The translations under genes were made by a program, and so were the position numbers. Shown piece by piece: positions 45,514 to 56,184 of a stretch of 64,000 nt of DNA. This DNA comes from Hexactinellida sp. DTS-2022. Its lineage: Eukaryota; Porifera; Hexactinellida. The stretch is taken from contig JAPNXP010000002.1 in assembly GCA_028753945.1 (NCBI GenBank), forward strand, positions 11,656,001 through 11,720,000, read 5' to 3'. Under the pieces are notes generated by a model. That model saw only the letters and a list, made by a program, of their open reading frames with translations. It ran no database searches and was not told where the DNA came from. Positions within the stretch are counted from its first letter, which is position 1. Each line of letters begins with the position of its first letter.

Positions 45514-45800
45514 CTGGAATTTGTCCTACGAGCAATTCCGGAATTTGTCCTACACTATATTAAAGATAGGAATTTGTCCTACACTATACTAAAGATAGGA
45601 ATTTGTCCTACAAAGAATTCCGGAATTTGTCCTACACTATAATAAAGATAGGAATTTGTCCTACACTATACTAAAGATAGGAATTTGTCCTACAAAGAAT
45701 TCCGGAATTTGTCCTACACTATATTAAAGATAGGAATTTGTCCTACAAAGAATTCCGGAATTTGTCCTACACTATATTATAGAAAGGAATTTATCCTACA
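45514..45800 (+). repeat. left motif array of the MULE at 45509
   Basis: Eleven GGAATTTGTCCTAC motifs separated by ACTATATTAAAGATA or AAAGAATTCC spacers, which themselves alternate in a higher-order pattern. Inverted copies fill the right end. Confidence 0.92.
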
Positions 45801-46020
45801 ACTCGTGGTAATTGTTTTGTATTTCTCGCTAGTATTGTATTTACAATAAGCGTCAAAAACAAATTTATAGTGATTGTTTTGTAGTTAATAAGACCTAACA
45901 AGTGTCTATGTATTCTATATTTGACAATTCCACATTACAGTCGTATATACAATAGTATCGAGGTATAAATTGCAAAACTATTCATATTTATTCATTTTGA
46001 AATTCTACCAACTATTTCTA

Positions 46021-47631
46021 AGTGATCTCGATGGAATACACCGTTATTGAAGGTAAAAAGAAAAATTCGTCGAATTATTTTAGTCAAGGTTCCGTTATAT
46101 CAAGGCTAGGGAATCTGAATCCTTTATTTACGTCAATGTAGCCTGTTTCGAACTCAATCTTGTGAATGTTATGGGAAAATAAACAAATCAGCAAATTTAC
46201 TCGAAATTTCTACTTTTCACAACCATGAAGCTGAAGCATATAATCATGATGCAATTAAACTAAGTAATAAAATTAAGCGAAGAGCGGAAATATCTACCTC
46301 GAACCTTCGAGAGATATTTAATGATACTTGCCGAGAATCTGAGGGGTCATCTACTGTTACCTTCAAAAAATTGGAAAGTAGTATTTGTAAGAGAGAAGAA
46401 TCCTGCAACCTAAATTACCTACTACAGCATTAGAATTTGATCAATTGTTGCAAGAGTCACAACATTATTCAAACCATTTACAAACAGTCATCAACAGAGA
46501 TAACATTGCTATTATTTTTGGTTGTATGAGAAACATGTTAAAGAGTTCAACGATGATTCACTTTGATGGAACTTTTAATGTTGTTCCACGGCTCTTCTAT
46601 CAACTGTTTACAATCTTCGTTCACATTGATGGGCATGTTCTTCCCGCTATACATGTTCTCATGACAAGTAAATCTGAAGCTCTATATCATGCTGTATTTT
46701 TATCAATTCGTCAATTATTTCCTGATTTCAAACCTACTTTTGCGATTGGTGATTTTGAAATAGCTCCAAGGAATGCTCTAGCACAAACATATCCATATAT
46801 CACAATCATTGGTTGCTGGTTCCACTACGAAAGCAGTCTTTGAAAAGGTTAAGAAAATCGGACTTGCAAAATTATATACGCATAATGCAACTTTCAAAGT
46901 ATGGATCCGAAAATTAATGGCTTTACCACTACTGCCAGTAGAAGAGATATGTCCAGTGTATATATCTTTAGAAACACCACATGGCTTAATCGATTCGGAC
47001 AACGAACTTATCAAAAGATTTAGAAGGTATTTTAATACCACATGGATGGATGGACATGTTAACATATCAGTATTTTATCATGAAACCGCGACCCAATAAT
47101 GGGGCAGAAACATATCACAAATCTCTAAAAACATATATAAAGAGCTCCCATCCAAACATTTGGAAGTTCATGGGATGTTTGAAAAATGTTATTTCCGATA
47201 ACGATTTGGAATTGCAAAGGTTTTTGAATGGGCATGCCACTACAAGAGGTCCTAATGCGACTACACGGGATAAACAGATACGCAGAAACCAGTGTAAAGA
47301 TAAGTATTTGAATGGTACTTATACTGCAGTCGACTATCTCAATGCCATATCATTGACAATAGGGCATGCAAGCGTAAATTCTGTATTAGCACCAGGACCC
47401 TTTGAAAGTGCTGACAATTTAGGTGATATATCAGATGACATGAATGAAGAAGACAATAGCAGTGAATGTCACGTTTGTCTACCACCAAGAGTGACAAATT
47501 TCGCACTCTTACACGATAATTGCGTACATGGAGGATTCTGTGAGGCATGTGCCAATCAATTGTTAAATCTTAAAGTTACATGCCCTATCTGTAGAGAAAA
47601 TATAAAAGGAGTTTTACAGATTTTTCAGTGA
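46021..47631 (+). pseudogene. MULE transposase with C-terminal RING finger, broken
   Basis: Reading order: a start-like M at 46021; FHNHEAEAYNHDAIKLSNKI (46218), the end of a FLYWCH-like zinc finger; then TALEFDQLLQESQHYSNHL. The Mutator catalytic core has IHFDGTFNVVPRLFYQLFTI (46557, first D), AIGDFEIAPRNA (46744, second D), GCWFHY, and NNGAETYHKSLKTYIK (47094, E). An acidic linker follows, then an IAP/MDM2-like RING finger (47467-47610) with CHVC, NCVH, FCEAC and CPIC, all eight zinc ligands present. Frame changes near 46410, 46834 and 47090 break it, and the 5' part has a stop. The RING would suggest a ubiquitin-ligase activity or protein contact by the transposase; that is inference. Confidence 0.9.
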
Positions 47632-47814
47632 TGTATCAGTCAAATAGACACAATTTTTCCCATAATACAAATTCTCTACTTTTCCATATATTTCATTGCA
47701 TTTAATCTCTTATCAAACTGTGTTACATTAATTACAAAATTAATAATTCTTTCTATTATTACAAAATTAATAATTATCTAAATTATTGCTAAATGAGTGT
47801 TCATAATTGTTCAT
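47632..47814. other. MULE 3' spacer
   Basis: AT-rich sequence between the transposase stop and the right array, with repeated TACAAAATTAATAATT. Confidence 0.5.
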
Positions 47815-48040
47815 AGGACAAATTCTTATTTTAAAAATACAGTGTAGAACAAATTCCTATCTTTAATATAGTGTAGGACAAATCCCGAAATTCTTTGTAG
47901 GACAAATTCGTATCTTTAGTATAGTGTAGGACAAATTCCTAGATTTAATATAGTGTAGGACAAATTCCGGAATTGATCGTAGGACAAATTCCTAACTCAA
48001 AAGTGTAGTACACAATCCGATTTCTGTAGGACAAATTCCG
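47815..48040 (-). repeat. right motif array of the MULE at 45509
   Basis: About nine copies of GTAGGACAAATTCC with variants, inverted relative to the left array; spacers ATCTTTAATATAGT and GAATTG- as on the left. Confidence 0.9.
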
Positions 48041-48662
48041 CGTTTCCAAATTTTGTAGTTAGGCCTAGAAAATGTATCATCATGAATAGGAAGTTACCTA
48101 TTGAGGATAGATCAGCACTAGCCTAGTTTAAATAAGATGGATAGTTTTTGAGTTATGGCTCATTTAGGAAATATTCATTTCCTTGGCAATCGAGGAATGT
48201 GTCAACATTCCATTTGTAAGTTCGATATATTTCATCTAACTAGTTATGGGCATCATCATGTTCAAATTTTGATTTATAACGCGTCTAACTAAGTTAATAG
48301 CGGGCTATAAAAACACAATAATACCCACCCAAAATAGCGATTACGTAATCAAATGATGACATAGCTAAATTCTGAAGGGTGATATGTATACCTTGATATC
48401 ATGTTCCTATATAGTTATAGAACATTAATGAGGTCTATCACTACTAGTTATTTAGATAACGATAAATAACCTATTTATCATTAGCTTTCCTTTAATCCAT
48501 GGTCCAGTTTCACAAAGTTGGTGCATAGGCATTATATAACGTAGGTCACGGATGGCTATTGAATATTAATATGCGCAGGCAGAAATTTTGCTTCCAGGAA
48601 TCAATTGAAGTCCGTAAATTCTCAAACTTTCTCACGAGTGTGAAGTTGGCTTAGTATTCAAC

Positions 48663-48903
48663 CGAGCACACTTTAAATATCTATTTGATCCGCTTCCTGT
48701 CATCCGAATGATTCAAATTTGGTATCATTAGAAAGACTAGCGAAATAGGTTTCATTAGATATGAAAATTAATTAAAAAATTTCAAAAATTCCTTTAAAAA
48801 TCTTTTTTTTACAAATTTTCTTTCGAGCACACTTTAAATCTCTATTTGATCCGTTTCCTGTCATCAGATTGATTCAAATTTGGTATCATTAGAAAGAGTA
48901 GTA
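48663..48903 (+). repeat. direct repeat, 78-bp unit, 162 bp apart
   Basis: CGAGCACACTTTAAATATCT through TGGTATCATTAGAAAGACTA (48663) recurs at 48825 with few changes. The sequence between is AT-rich. No gene. Confidence 0.8.
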
Positions 48904-49154
48904 ACTGGTTACCATTGTGTACAAATACATTGTAAGTCGTAAGGGCTCAACATAAATGGGACTTGTTATTTTGGAAAACATTGCAATGTAATTAACCAAT
49001 GTAGTGACGAATTGTAAACAAGATCATTTAAAAAAACTATTTATACAAAGAAATAATACTAACTATCATATTTCCGAAATTTATATTCATTCATACCATA
49101 TCTATCATCACTCAACAAACACCACTGCTTCAGGCAACTTTTACTTAGTTATGT

Positions 49155-50740
49155 ATGGAATCGTTCCAAGGTAAGTTCCATATAAATAAAATTATTGTGC
49201 AATACTAGAAGCAATAAATCCTATTCTGTATTATTTCTTTAGAATTACCTCATGATCTACAACAATTCGTAGACATAATAATAAACAGGTCGAAATCATT
49301 CCCCTTGTTGAAAAAAGACCTCTCTAATAGTCATACACTTCCGAATTCTGTTTGGGGCAAGTTTTCAAAAGAATTATACGGTCGTAACAGACCTTCGTTG
49401 AGACTTAAATTGTATCTTAAATGGTTTAAAAACTCATACGACATTCAAACTATTGTGGAGCAAACTTATTCAGTCAATGCAGAAACAACATTTTGTATAA
49501 GTTTGAATTTGAATTTACTATCAAATGAGATCAGAACTTCCCTCGTCACCTCAGTTGTGATCAGATCAATTTGTGAAAAAATGATAGGGAAGGACATCAC
49601 TGGTGAACTTCCGCACGTGAGTTAATTTGGGAGTCAATTGAGCTTGATTTAAATGATACTAACTTGCTAATCGTTTGCTCCTCCGCAGCATCTGAATTAC
49701 CATATACAATAATCTAAAAGAAGAATTTAAATCCAATGTTCTAGAATCAGAAGAATGTATGGGGAAAAGGTTATTTCATACTTTCCTTAATTGGGAATCA
49801 AAATTATGGCTCGATGGCCATAATTTTGATTTTGATTGTAATGCAGCTCGAGTTATTCCTGGTTTTTTACAATTTGTAGAATTAAGTCACATTGACGAAT
49901 GTGAGAAATTTGGATCTACATTAATATCAAAGGTCAATGAGAAAATAATTGGGAGTAGTCCATTGCTGATTTTGTGGATTGTGTCCACATTGCAGGATTC
50001 TGATTATCACAGTATTAGACTAATTGAAAATCTTTTCGATCAGAACTATATTCTTTTGAGTAGTGACATACTCACGAATTTTGTTAATTGGTTCCATAAA
50101 TTGAAAAGCGAATCAAATAAAGGACTAAGAGATTTGAAATACTATATACAAATTATGTATGTAAATTTCAAAATTTTACAAGAGATTCATCAGCTGATGC
50201 TGTTGATCAATTACTAGCACTATCTAAATACGCAATTGATGATAAATCATATGACAAAGCCATTGATGAATGCTCCTCTGAAACTGATGTGCTCCCTAAT
50301 TGTGATCTGGAATATGGTGAGTTTTATCTGGAATTAGATGAATGGCACAATGTGAGTTCTCCAGATTCAGCTGGTAGTCTAAAGTTAAATAGAAATTGGA
50401 CCAATTTATTCGCAAAGAAGTTGTCTGAGTTAAATTCGAAATGTGTCCTGAAAATTAAAAATTATTGGATAAAGAAAGACAATAGCCGAAAATCACATTC
50501 CCCATATTTTCAAGGAAGGGCAGTTTGCAATTTTACGAACTGATTATCTTTTCATTTTTCCATTGAGAAAAAGATTGACCCAAAAGAAATAGACACGGTT
50601 GCTGTACAATTTAAGTGGGAAGGAACTTTTTCACTAGAACACTTTGACGGTAGTACTACCCATTCTCGCAATCTATCAGGCATTGAAAGGGAAAAAATGG
50701 GGAACGTTTTAGTTCAAAGTCCTTTTAATACCATATTATA
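49155..50740 (+). pseudogene. multi-exon gene fragment of unknown family
   Basis: Exon 1, MESFQ (49155-49170), ends at AAG|GTAAGT. A 72-bp intron ends TTATTTCTTTAG (49242). Exon 2 (49243-49615) reads ELPHDLQQFVDIIINRSKSF and onward to GELPH, ending at CAC|GTGAGT. The next acceptor is CCTCCGCAG (about 49689), but the following frame has an early stop, so the gene is damaged or I misplace the splice. Then come NNLKEEFKSNV to LMLLINY (about 49717-50215), ADAVDQLLALSKYAIDD to CNFTN (about 50188-50540) and, shifted, FSIEKKIDPKEIDTVAVQFK with LSGIEREKMGNVL (50540-50740). The Cys-containing KSHSPYFQGRAVCNFTNC part resembles uncharacterised large transposon-linked proteins of invertebrates. No function can be given. 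It is cut at 50745 by Helitron sequence. Confidence 0.5.
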
Positions 50741-50750
50741 AACAGTTCAT

Positions 50751-51580
50751 ATCTTTCTCTTGATGGTAGGAGAAGGCACTCGTAACTTTCTCTTGATGGT
50801 AGGAGAAGGCACTCGTAACTTTCTCTTGATGGTAGGAGAAGGCACTAAGCCAGACCATGAGAACCAAATGTTCACATAGAGAAGAAATTTATAGATCCGG
50901 GAGTTCATGTTTCTGGCTTGGTTTCCTCCGTTTAGGGAGACATTGTAAACAATTATCTTAATCAGATAATCATGTTTCAGGCATCATCATGTCTCCAAAG
51001 AATGAGATAGCTGATGTCATCAATGGTTACGTGACTTACGTCACGGAACTGATACCTTGAGATGCTGATACTTTTTTGAGTGCTGACTCAGTTGATAATA
51101 CTCCGGATGTTAGGTATTCCTTAATTACTTAGTCTTTATCCTAGTGGTATGCCTTCCCATCGACTAATCCTGAAAATTTCGGAGTCTTGATTCGACTCTG
51201 GGATTGTGTAAAGGGACTCGCTTAAAAGTGAGATGTGTTTGTAAAAGGCTTGATAGATGCTGAGAATGCCACATATAGTAATGTGGGAAATATAGTATTA
51301 ATTCCTCGCATACCACTCCTTACTCAAACTGAATCCGGCTTCCCGTTTGTTTTTGTCTAGCTTTCTGTATCACTATAAACTAAACAAGGGCCAGGGTCAG
51401 AGAATATCGGCAGTTAATTACCCTCGCCTGAAGCCATATTCAGCCATGGTAAACTTTATGTGGTTCTGAGCCGAGTTCAGAATCCCAGAGGTTTTAAGTT
51501 CATGATCTGTCGAGGGAAGTAATCTGTCGGTGGTGGGGTGGTGGTCAAGAATGTCTTATATCAGGAGGTTTTTCTAACTC
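50751..51580 (+). pseudogene. Helitron helicase fragment 2 with triplicated motif
   Basis: C-terminal half of a Helitron Pif1-like helicase. FLLMVGEGT (family form LLRVGEGTEP) is present three times in tandem as an 11-residue, 33-bp in-frame repeat (50752-50850), followed by KPDHENQM. Then MSPKNEIADVINGY and TFLSADS (50988-51085), NPENFG, NIVLIPRIPLL (about 51290), ENIGS.LPSP, FSHGKLYVVLSRVQNPRGFK (about 51437) and NVLYQEVF at the end (about 51550). These are the last helicase motifs in order. Several stops and shifts. It has the same orientation as fragment 1 at 43335; both may be one Helitron split by insertions. Confidence 0.88.
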
Positions 51581-51825
51581 GGTTAGAGAAAACTTTGCCA
51601 TCCAGCGCGGATCTGATAAGTTCATTTTCGCAGGATGCACCGAGATTATATTCTCACTACATCCCTGTCTGCTCGCCTTTTAAGAGATGCTTGATAGGAG
51701 ATTATAATGAGATGATTTCTAAGATCTTTGAGCTCACTCATAGTGATGTTATAATGTTAGAAAAGTCACCAAAGTGTATTCTTCCGAGCGATGACATTAA
51801 TAATGGTTCAACTGATAATCCCCTC
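51581..51825 (+). other. open sequence after the Helitron helicase
   Basis: The frame continuing from the helicase end (51538-51909) reads LEKTLPSSADLISSFSQDAP and onward, without a known domain. It may be element 3' sequence. Confidence 0.3.
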
Positions 51826-51839
51826 TGTGAGAATCTTAG

Positions 51840-51973
51840 AGGCGGCGCGAAGGTGGGGCCAGGTGGGTCCTGTGCCACACCTGAATTTAAGTGCGCCCCA
51901 CCTCAATAATGTAAGTGTACACCAGATTAATAGCCTGTGCCGCACCTGTGGCGGCTGCCTCGCGCCGCCACTG
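51840..51973. mobile_element. GC-rich hairpin MITE
   Basis: AGGCGGCGCGAAGGTGGGGC at the left faces GGCTGCCTCGCGCCGCCACT at the right, with further pairing inside; far higher G+C than the surroundings. TGTGAGAATCTTAG (51826-51839) and TGTGAGATTATTAG (51974-51987) lie directly outside, 14 bp with two differences. Such a long direct repeat is unusual for a DNA element. Confidence 0.6.
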
Positions 51974-51987
51974 TGTGAGATTATTAG

Positions 51988-53310
51988 GTCTCCTGAGGAT
52001 ATGACTGAACATTCGGGAATCGATTCGGTAAACAAATTTACGCGCCACCCGGGGTGGGTGTCCAGACACCCTCTGCCTCAAGGAAAAGCGGTGCTTGGAC
52101 AGTGACACCCACTAGACAACAGTGACACCAACTACACACACACCTCATAATACGTGGCGCCGGCAATGTATATAGACTCGAATGAAGTATCCTTGACAAA
52201 TAGGTTATCGTAGCAGTGTAGCTGCAAACTGAATGGCATTATAAAAAATGATGTATGCAGTCTCCTATAGTGAAATGATGTACCATGTAGTCTCAGATAC
52301 AATTCATGATAGTTCAGTCATAAACTATATCTTACGTTTGTTAACAAAAAATTTTGTTCATCAAAGATTATTGATTATATTTTTCAAAAATTATAATACG
52401 TATATAAGCTTCAAAGTGACACACTTCGCGATTATTCGCACATTTAGAAATTTTTTAATTGAATAATACACGACACAGGGGTTTAGAGTTAGTTTAACCC
52501 AGTTTTTACAATATTATTGACAATTCAGTATATCAAAAAAGTATGTTTCCACTAATTTTCCGACATTTCAGTTCCCTGATAAACTTAGATTCACCAAATT
52601 TATACCGAAATGTTTCATATTAGTCAGATCCAAAATGATCGTCATTCATAAGGTCACTGGATTTGAAGCTTCTCTCACAAAGGTTGCGTTTAGAGAAATT
52701 TAAAGAGCTTCTCTAATGTTAATGATGCTATATATTTCTGAAATTGTATCTAAGTATTTGTAAAATAAAGTGTTTAGTACGCCTCCGTACGAGGTAAATA
52801 CTTTGTAATTTGAATATTATAATATACCCTACATTTTTAAACATTACAGATTTCATTGCACGACATTGCACTATTAGTCCTATCACTTACTATATGGCGG
52901 ACTAAACGACATTTGTTGTCCGAAACATAATTATACACTTACAGGTCATAAGTATTTGAAAACAGGAATTATATTCCAAACACAATATGCATCTAATAAG
53001 AAGTTTGTTGACGGCTGTTAAAGCGACTCTACGGGTCAATGGACCAGAAATTTCTGCGTTGCGGGGCGGGTGCAGGCCAAGGATTCTTCTTGCGGGTCGG
53101 GTACGGGTCAGAGATTCTTCATGCGGGTTGGTGCGGGTTAACGCCAGTGTTCTGGCTAACTCTAATTTGGGGGTCGAAGTGCTCCCCCTATTGTAATAAT
53201 GTACCCTCTATAGTGCCTAAACATTCAAACTGATCAATAGAATCTGAGATGGCAGAAATGTTATTACAGATTTCTCCTTAGTTCTAATTGAAACATATAT
53301 AATGGTTTAA
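51988..53310. other. no gene; dispersed repeat B copy 3 and a CGGGT-rich stretch
   Basis: 52165-52330 holds dispersed repeat B (TAGACTCGAATGAAGTATCC, ATAGGTTATCG, GCTGCAAACTGAATGGCATT). Around 53020-53140 variants of GCGGGTCGGGTACGGGTCAG recur; they resemble a truncated hAT-type MITE end. Otherwise AT-rich with nothing recognised. Confidence 0.5.
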
Positions 53311-53312
53311 TA

Positions 53313-53640
53313 CACAGTGTACTCCGCTTAATCGGGACAACAGCTTAAATGGGACAACTTCCCAAGAAAGGAATCCTTTCCATATAAGCTAATACAGTGG
53401 ATGCCGGTTATAAGCACATCGTCGGGAACTGCCCTCAATGTGCTTATAACCGACATGTTCTTATAACCGACATAAATTATACAGGGTATATGGCAACCGT
53501 TTTCCAACATAGTGTGCTTATATCCGATATGTTCTTATAACCGGTGTGCTTACATCCGACATCTACTGTACCTACTAAATTTCGATTAATCGGAACAAAC
53601 TCAGCTTAATCAAGACAAACTCAACAAATTGGGGTCAAAA
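53313..53640. mobile_element. Tigger-type MITE remnant with a second MITE inside
   Basis: The left end CACAGTGTACTCCGCTTAAT follows TA; GCTTAATC and ACAAACTCA-type repeats at 53585-53640 look like the other arm. The MITE 53395-53568 is inserted in it. The right limit is approximate. Confidence 0.55.
53395..53568. mobile_element. mariner/Tigger-type MITE, nested
   Basis: CAGTGGATGCCGGTTATAAG (53395) pairs with CATCCGACATCTACTG (ending 53568), with TA outside on each side. CTTATAACCGACATGTTC repeats inside. 174 bp. Confidence 0.85.
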
Positions 53641-53924
53641 TTGGTGCTCGGAAATGCAAAAACACAAAGTCTAATATTGATCAATTAGGACTAAGGTAAA
53701 CAAAATCTCTAATTAGGATCTATTTTCTTATTGATTTCTGTAAATCGAAATTTAGCAGAAAATATGAGCTTGTGGTAGATGGAAAATTCCAAACGGTTCA
53801 AAAATTTAAGGCTCAAACTAATAATTTTTTTAGAATCAAGAGTCCGCAGGCATTGGATGAATTGTTGCAACTATTTTAAATTAATATGCAAGGATATTTG
53901 AGCTCCAATATAAGGTCTCGGTAG

Positions 53925-55620
53925 TCAATGAGATGGCTGTGCTGAATGTTTCCTACACAAATTTTCTACATCAGGCATGAATTTTGTCAAAGGTAAATGT
54001 AGATCACCACTAGATGTGACGTTAAGCTTTTTTCCTTTATTTGTCAGTAGGCTGTTGACCTTACTGAAACCCATTTCAACTAGGTTGGATGTTGGGAAGG
54101 GAATCATCAGTAGTTTCACCCTCTGCCACAAAAATGGGTATCTTGTCTGCATTATAACCACCTTTTTCGAATCTCCTTCTACATCCATGTAGTGTTTAAT
54201 ATTAAAAAATTCCTCTTGAATATCTATGTCTACAGAACTTGAATCAATTGAGAATGGATCTAAACCCACGGTTGGATATATAATTATTTCAAATCACCGA
54301 AGCGATCGAGCATATCCTGATGCAGAGATTGCAAGTGTTCTGAATATACTAACAAGGAATCATCAGTAATGCTATCTGCTTCATTCTTCAGTGTGGGAAA
54401 CTGACTCAATTCAAGTTGACTAAGGTTTTTGCTTGTAAAGTGATAGTTTGTCATGAATGACATGATGATACACTTTTTGCTCCCTGTAATTGTAAATTGA
54501 CCTAATTGAGCTTCTCGATAATATCAGTCAAATAGAAAGTGTCCTGCTCGGATTGCTTTGAGCTTGGTACTTTGATCACAGTCATGTTCCTGTAAAACTC
54601 AACAATTGTATCGAATAGCTCAGAAACTCGCTTCCGACAATTTCCGTTTGATAGCCATCTCACTTCTGCATGATGTAATAAACGCACGAAATCCTCACAA
54701 TTTTCATGACATAGAATCGGAACATTCGATCATACAATGAGCGGCTCTTGATCTTGTTGATAACCTTGATAACAATGTTAAGTGATGTATGAAGATTTCC
54801 ACTCAAGTGTTGCAACAAGATGTTGACGATTAACAATACAATTGATCATAAAATTCCAGGAACAGCTTTCTTCATAAAAGCAATGATTCCTCGATAACGG
54901 TATGTCATTGCTGGTGCCCCATCAGTAGCTACAGCAATAATTTTTTCCAAAGGGATAACTTTCTACCCAATATAAGATGTCATCATATTAAAAATAGACT
55001 CGCCCTTGGTGTCTGTTTAAGGGTTTTTCAAAAAGCATTTCCTCATGGGTAACTCCAGAATTCATAAATCTTACATATGCCATCAGAAGGGATTGGTTGT
55101 CAGGAAGTGTAGATTAATCCAGGTGTAATGCATATTCTGATGCCTGGATCATTCTTATTAATTGTGACTCAACATATTGGCCCAATTCATCAATTATTCG
55201 CTTGACTGTGTTATTACTTATTGGAATGTTTTGAATAAGTTTACTCAGATTTTATTGCAATACAGTTGAAATAAATACCTAAGGTACAGGGATAATCAGT
55301 GCCTCATTAATAGTATGCGGCAGTTGTGTTGGTGAAATTAATTTGGAAATATTTAAAAAAGAAATCAACCCATCATCCATATATAATTGACTCTTCTCAA
55401 AAGCACTGTTAATTAAGCGTGTTTCTACAGTTAAATTTAAAGCGGAAACTTTCAAAGTATATCAATGGGGCATCCTTTTTATAAAGGTGTTTCTATGAAG
55501 TTGATCCTGCATCCTTTAGGGTTTAATAGCTTCATTTGAGAATGTCTGGAAGCAAAGAAGACAAATCCATATATTACTGATGATATTTCCGCTTTGGTAT
55601 CATTATTTCACAATTTGAAT
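53925..55620 (-). pseudogene. hAT transposase, ZBED5/SCAND3-like, decayed
   Basis: From high to low coordinates: BED-finger remnant CLLCFQTFSNEAIKP with HLHR (about 55590), NNTVKRIIDELGQYVESQLI (about 55220), LLMAYVRFMNSGVTHEEMLF (about 55100), AVATDGAPAMTYRYRGI (about 54930), HTSLNIVIKVINKIKSRSLY (about 54790), LLHHAEVRWLSNGNCRKRVS (about 54680), and the C-terminal MIPFPTSNLVEMGFSKVNSL with SSGDLHLPLTKFMPDVENLC (53925-54269). Many frame changes and stops. Related to, but clearly different from, the ZBED5-type gene at 652. The element's right end is probably GTTGGGAACCACTG at 56171-56184; the left end is not found. Confidence 0.83.
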
Positions 55621-55834
55621 CATAATTGATAGGGCTTGAAATATCTAGAAAATACGAGATTTAATGTGATTACAATTTGATAAAATTCTGAATCTCAGAA
55701 TTAAATTATTCACTTCCTAGATAACAATTTAATTAGACATAGTTAAAAAGTGTTTAAAACAACATCGACGCTGAGAACTTCATCGCACCCCTCTAGTGTG
55801 TGCCAAATCTCTCCCCTCCGAGAGCGATAATCTC
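55621..55834. other. subterminal part of the hAT element
   Basis: Between the decayed transposase and the MITE at 55835. The text CTCTCCCCTCCGAGAGCGATAATCTC continues after the MITE as CCATGTGGCGATAATTCCCC toward the hAT right end at 56184. Confidence 0.5.
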
Positions 55835-56141
55835 CAGGGTTGCCGCGGGTATGGGTATGGGAATGGGAATCAGATTTTCCCCTGTGGGGATCCCCATTAT
55901 CCCATAGGAATCCTGTGGGAATCCCCATGGGATATTCGAATATGGTTTCATTAGGCCATCCTTAATTAATATAGGCTTTACTATTGATACGAATCTGCTT
56001 TAGTAATTAATTGGTATTTATGTACACCGTACACGTATGTATATTATACTCCCCTATGGATTCCTTATGGGGATTCACACAGGATTCCTATGGGAATGGG
56101 ATGGGAATGGGAACGGAAATTCCATTCCCACGGCAACCGTG
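55835..56141. mobile_element. hAT MITE inside the hAT end
   Basis: CAGGGTTGCCGCGGG (55835) pairs with CCCACGGCAACCGTG (ending 56141). ATAATCTC lies outside on both sides (55827-55834, 56142-56149), a perfect 8-bp duplication. The interior is rich in GGGAATGGGA and ATCCCCAT. 307 bp. Confidence 0.92.
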
Positions 56142-56184
56142 ATAATCTCCCATGTGGCGATAATTCCCCAGTTGGGAACCACTG

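Larger units (their letters stand above)
45509..48047 (+). mobile_element. MULE with RING-finger transposase and motif-array ends
   Basis: Flanked by AAATTTTG at 45501-45508 and 48048-48055 (8 bp, possibly 9 with a mismatch). Ends begin GGTAGCTGGAATTTG and, inverted, GGAAACGCGGAATTTG. Each end is a tandem array of GGAATTTGTCCTAC (about eleven copies left at 45514-45800, nine right at 47815-48040, inverted). 2539 bp, close to the 2506 bp of the element at 27733, with the same layout. Transposase at 46021-47631. A poly-T/AT spacer precedes the right array. Confidence 0.92.
45041..48550. mobile_element. P-family foldback element 3, holding a MULE
   Basis: CGTGACCTACGTTATATAAG (45041) and CGTAGGTCACG at the right end (48550). 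GTTGGCT (45034-45040) and GATGGCT (48551-48557) differ at one base, fitting the 7-bp duplication seen in its relatives. Arms 45041-45508 and 48048-48550 are inverted copies related to elements 1 and 2. The MULE 45509-48047 sits in the loop. Without it the element is about 970 bp, the same size as element 1. Confidence 0.88.

Noticed and set aside
45514-45800. Regularly spaced short repeats resembling a CRISPR array
   Set aside because: Spacers repeat rather than being unique, the array is mirrored at the other end of the element (47815-48040), and the DNA is eukaryotic. It is the end of a MULE.
51791-52108. Several overlapping open frames in the GC-rich stretch
   Set aside because: They are caused by the stop-poor GC-rich hairpin and its flanks; no motif in any of them.
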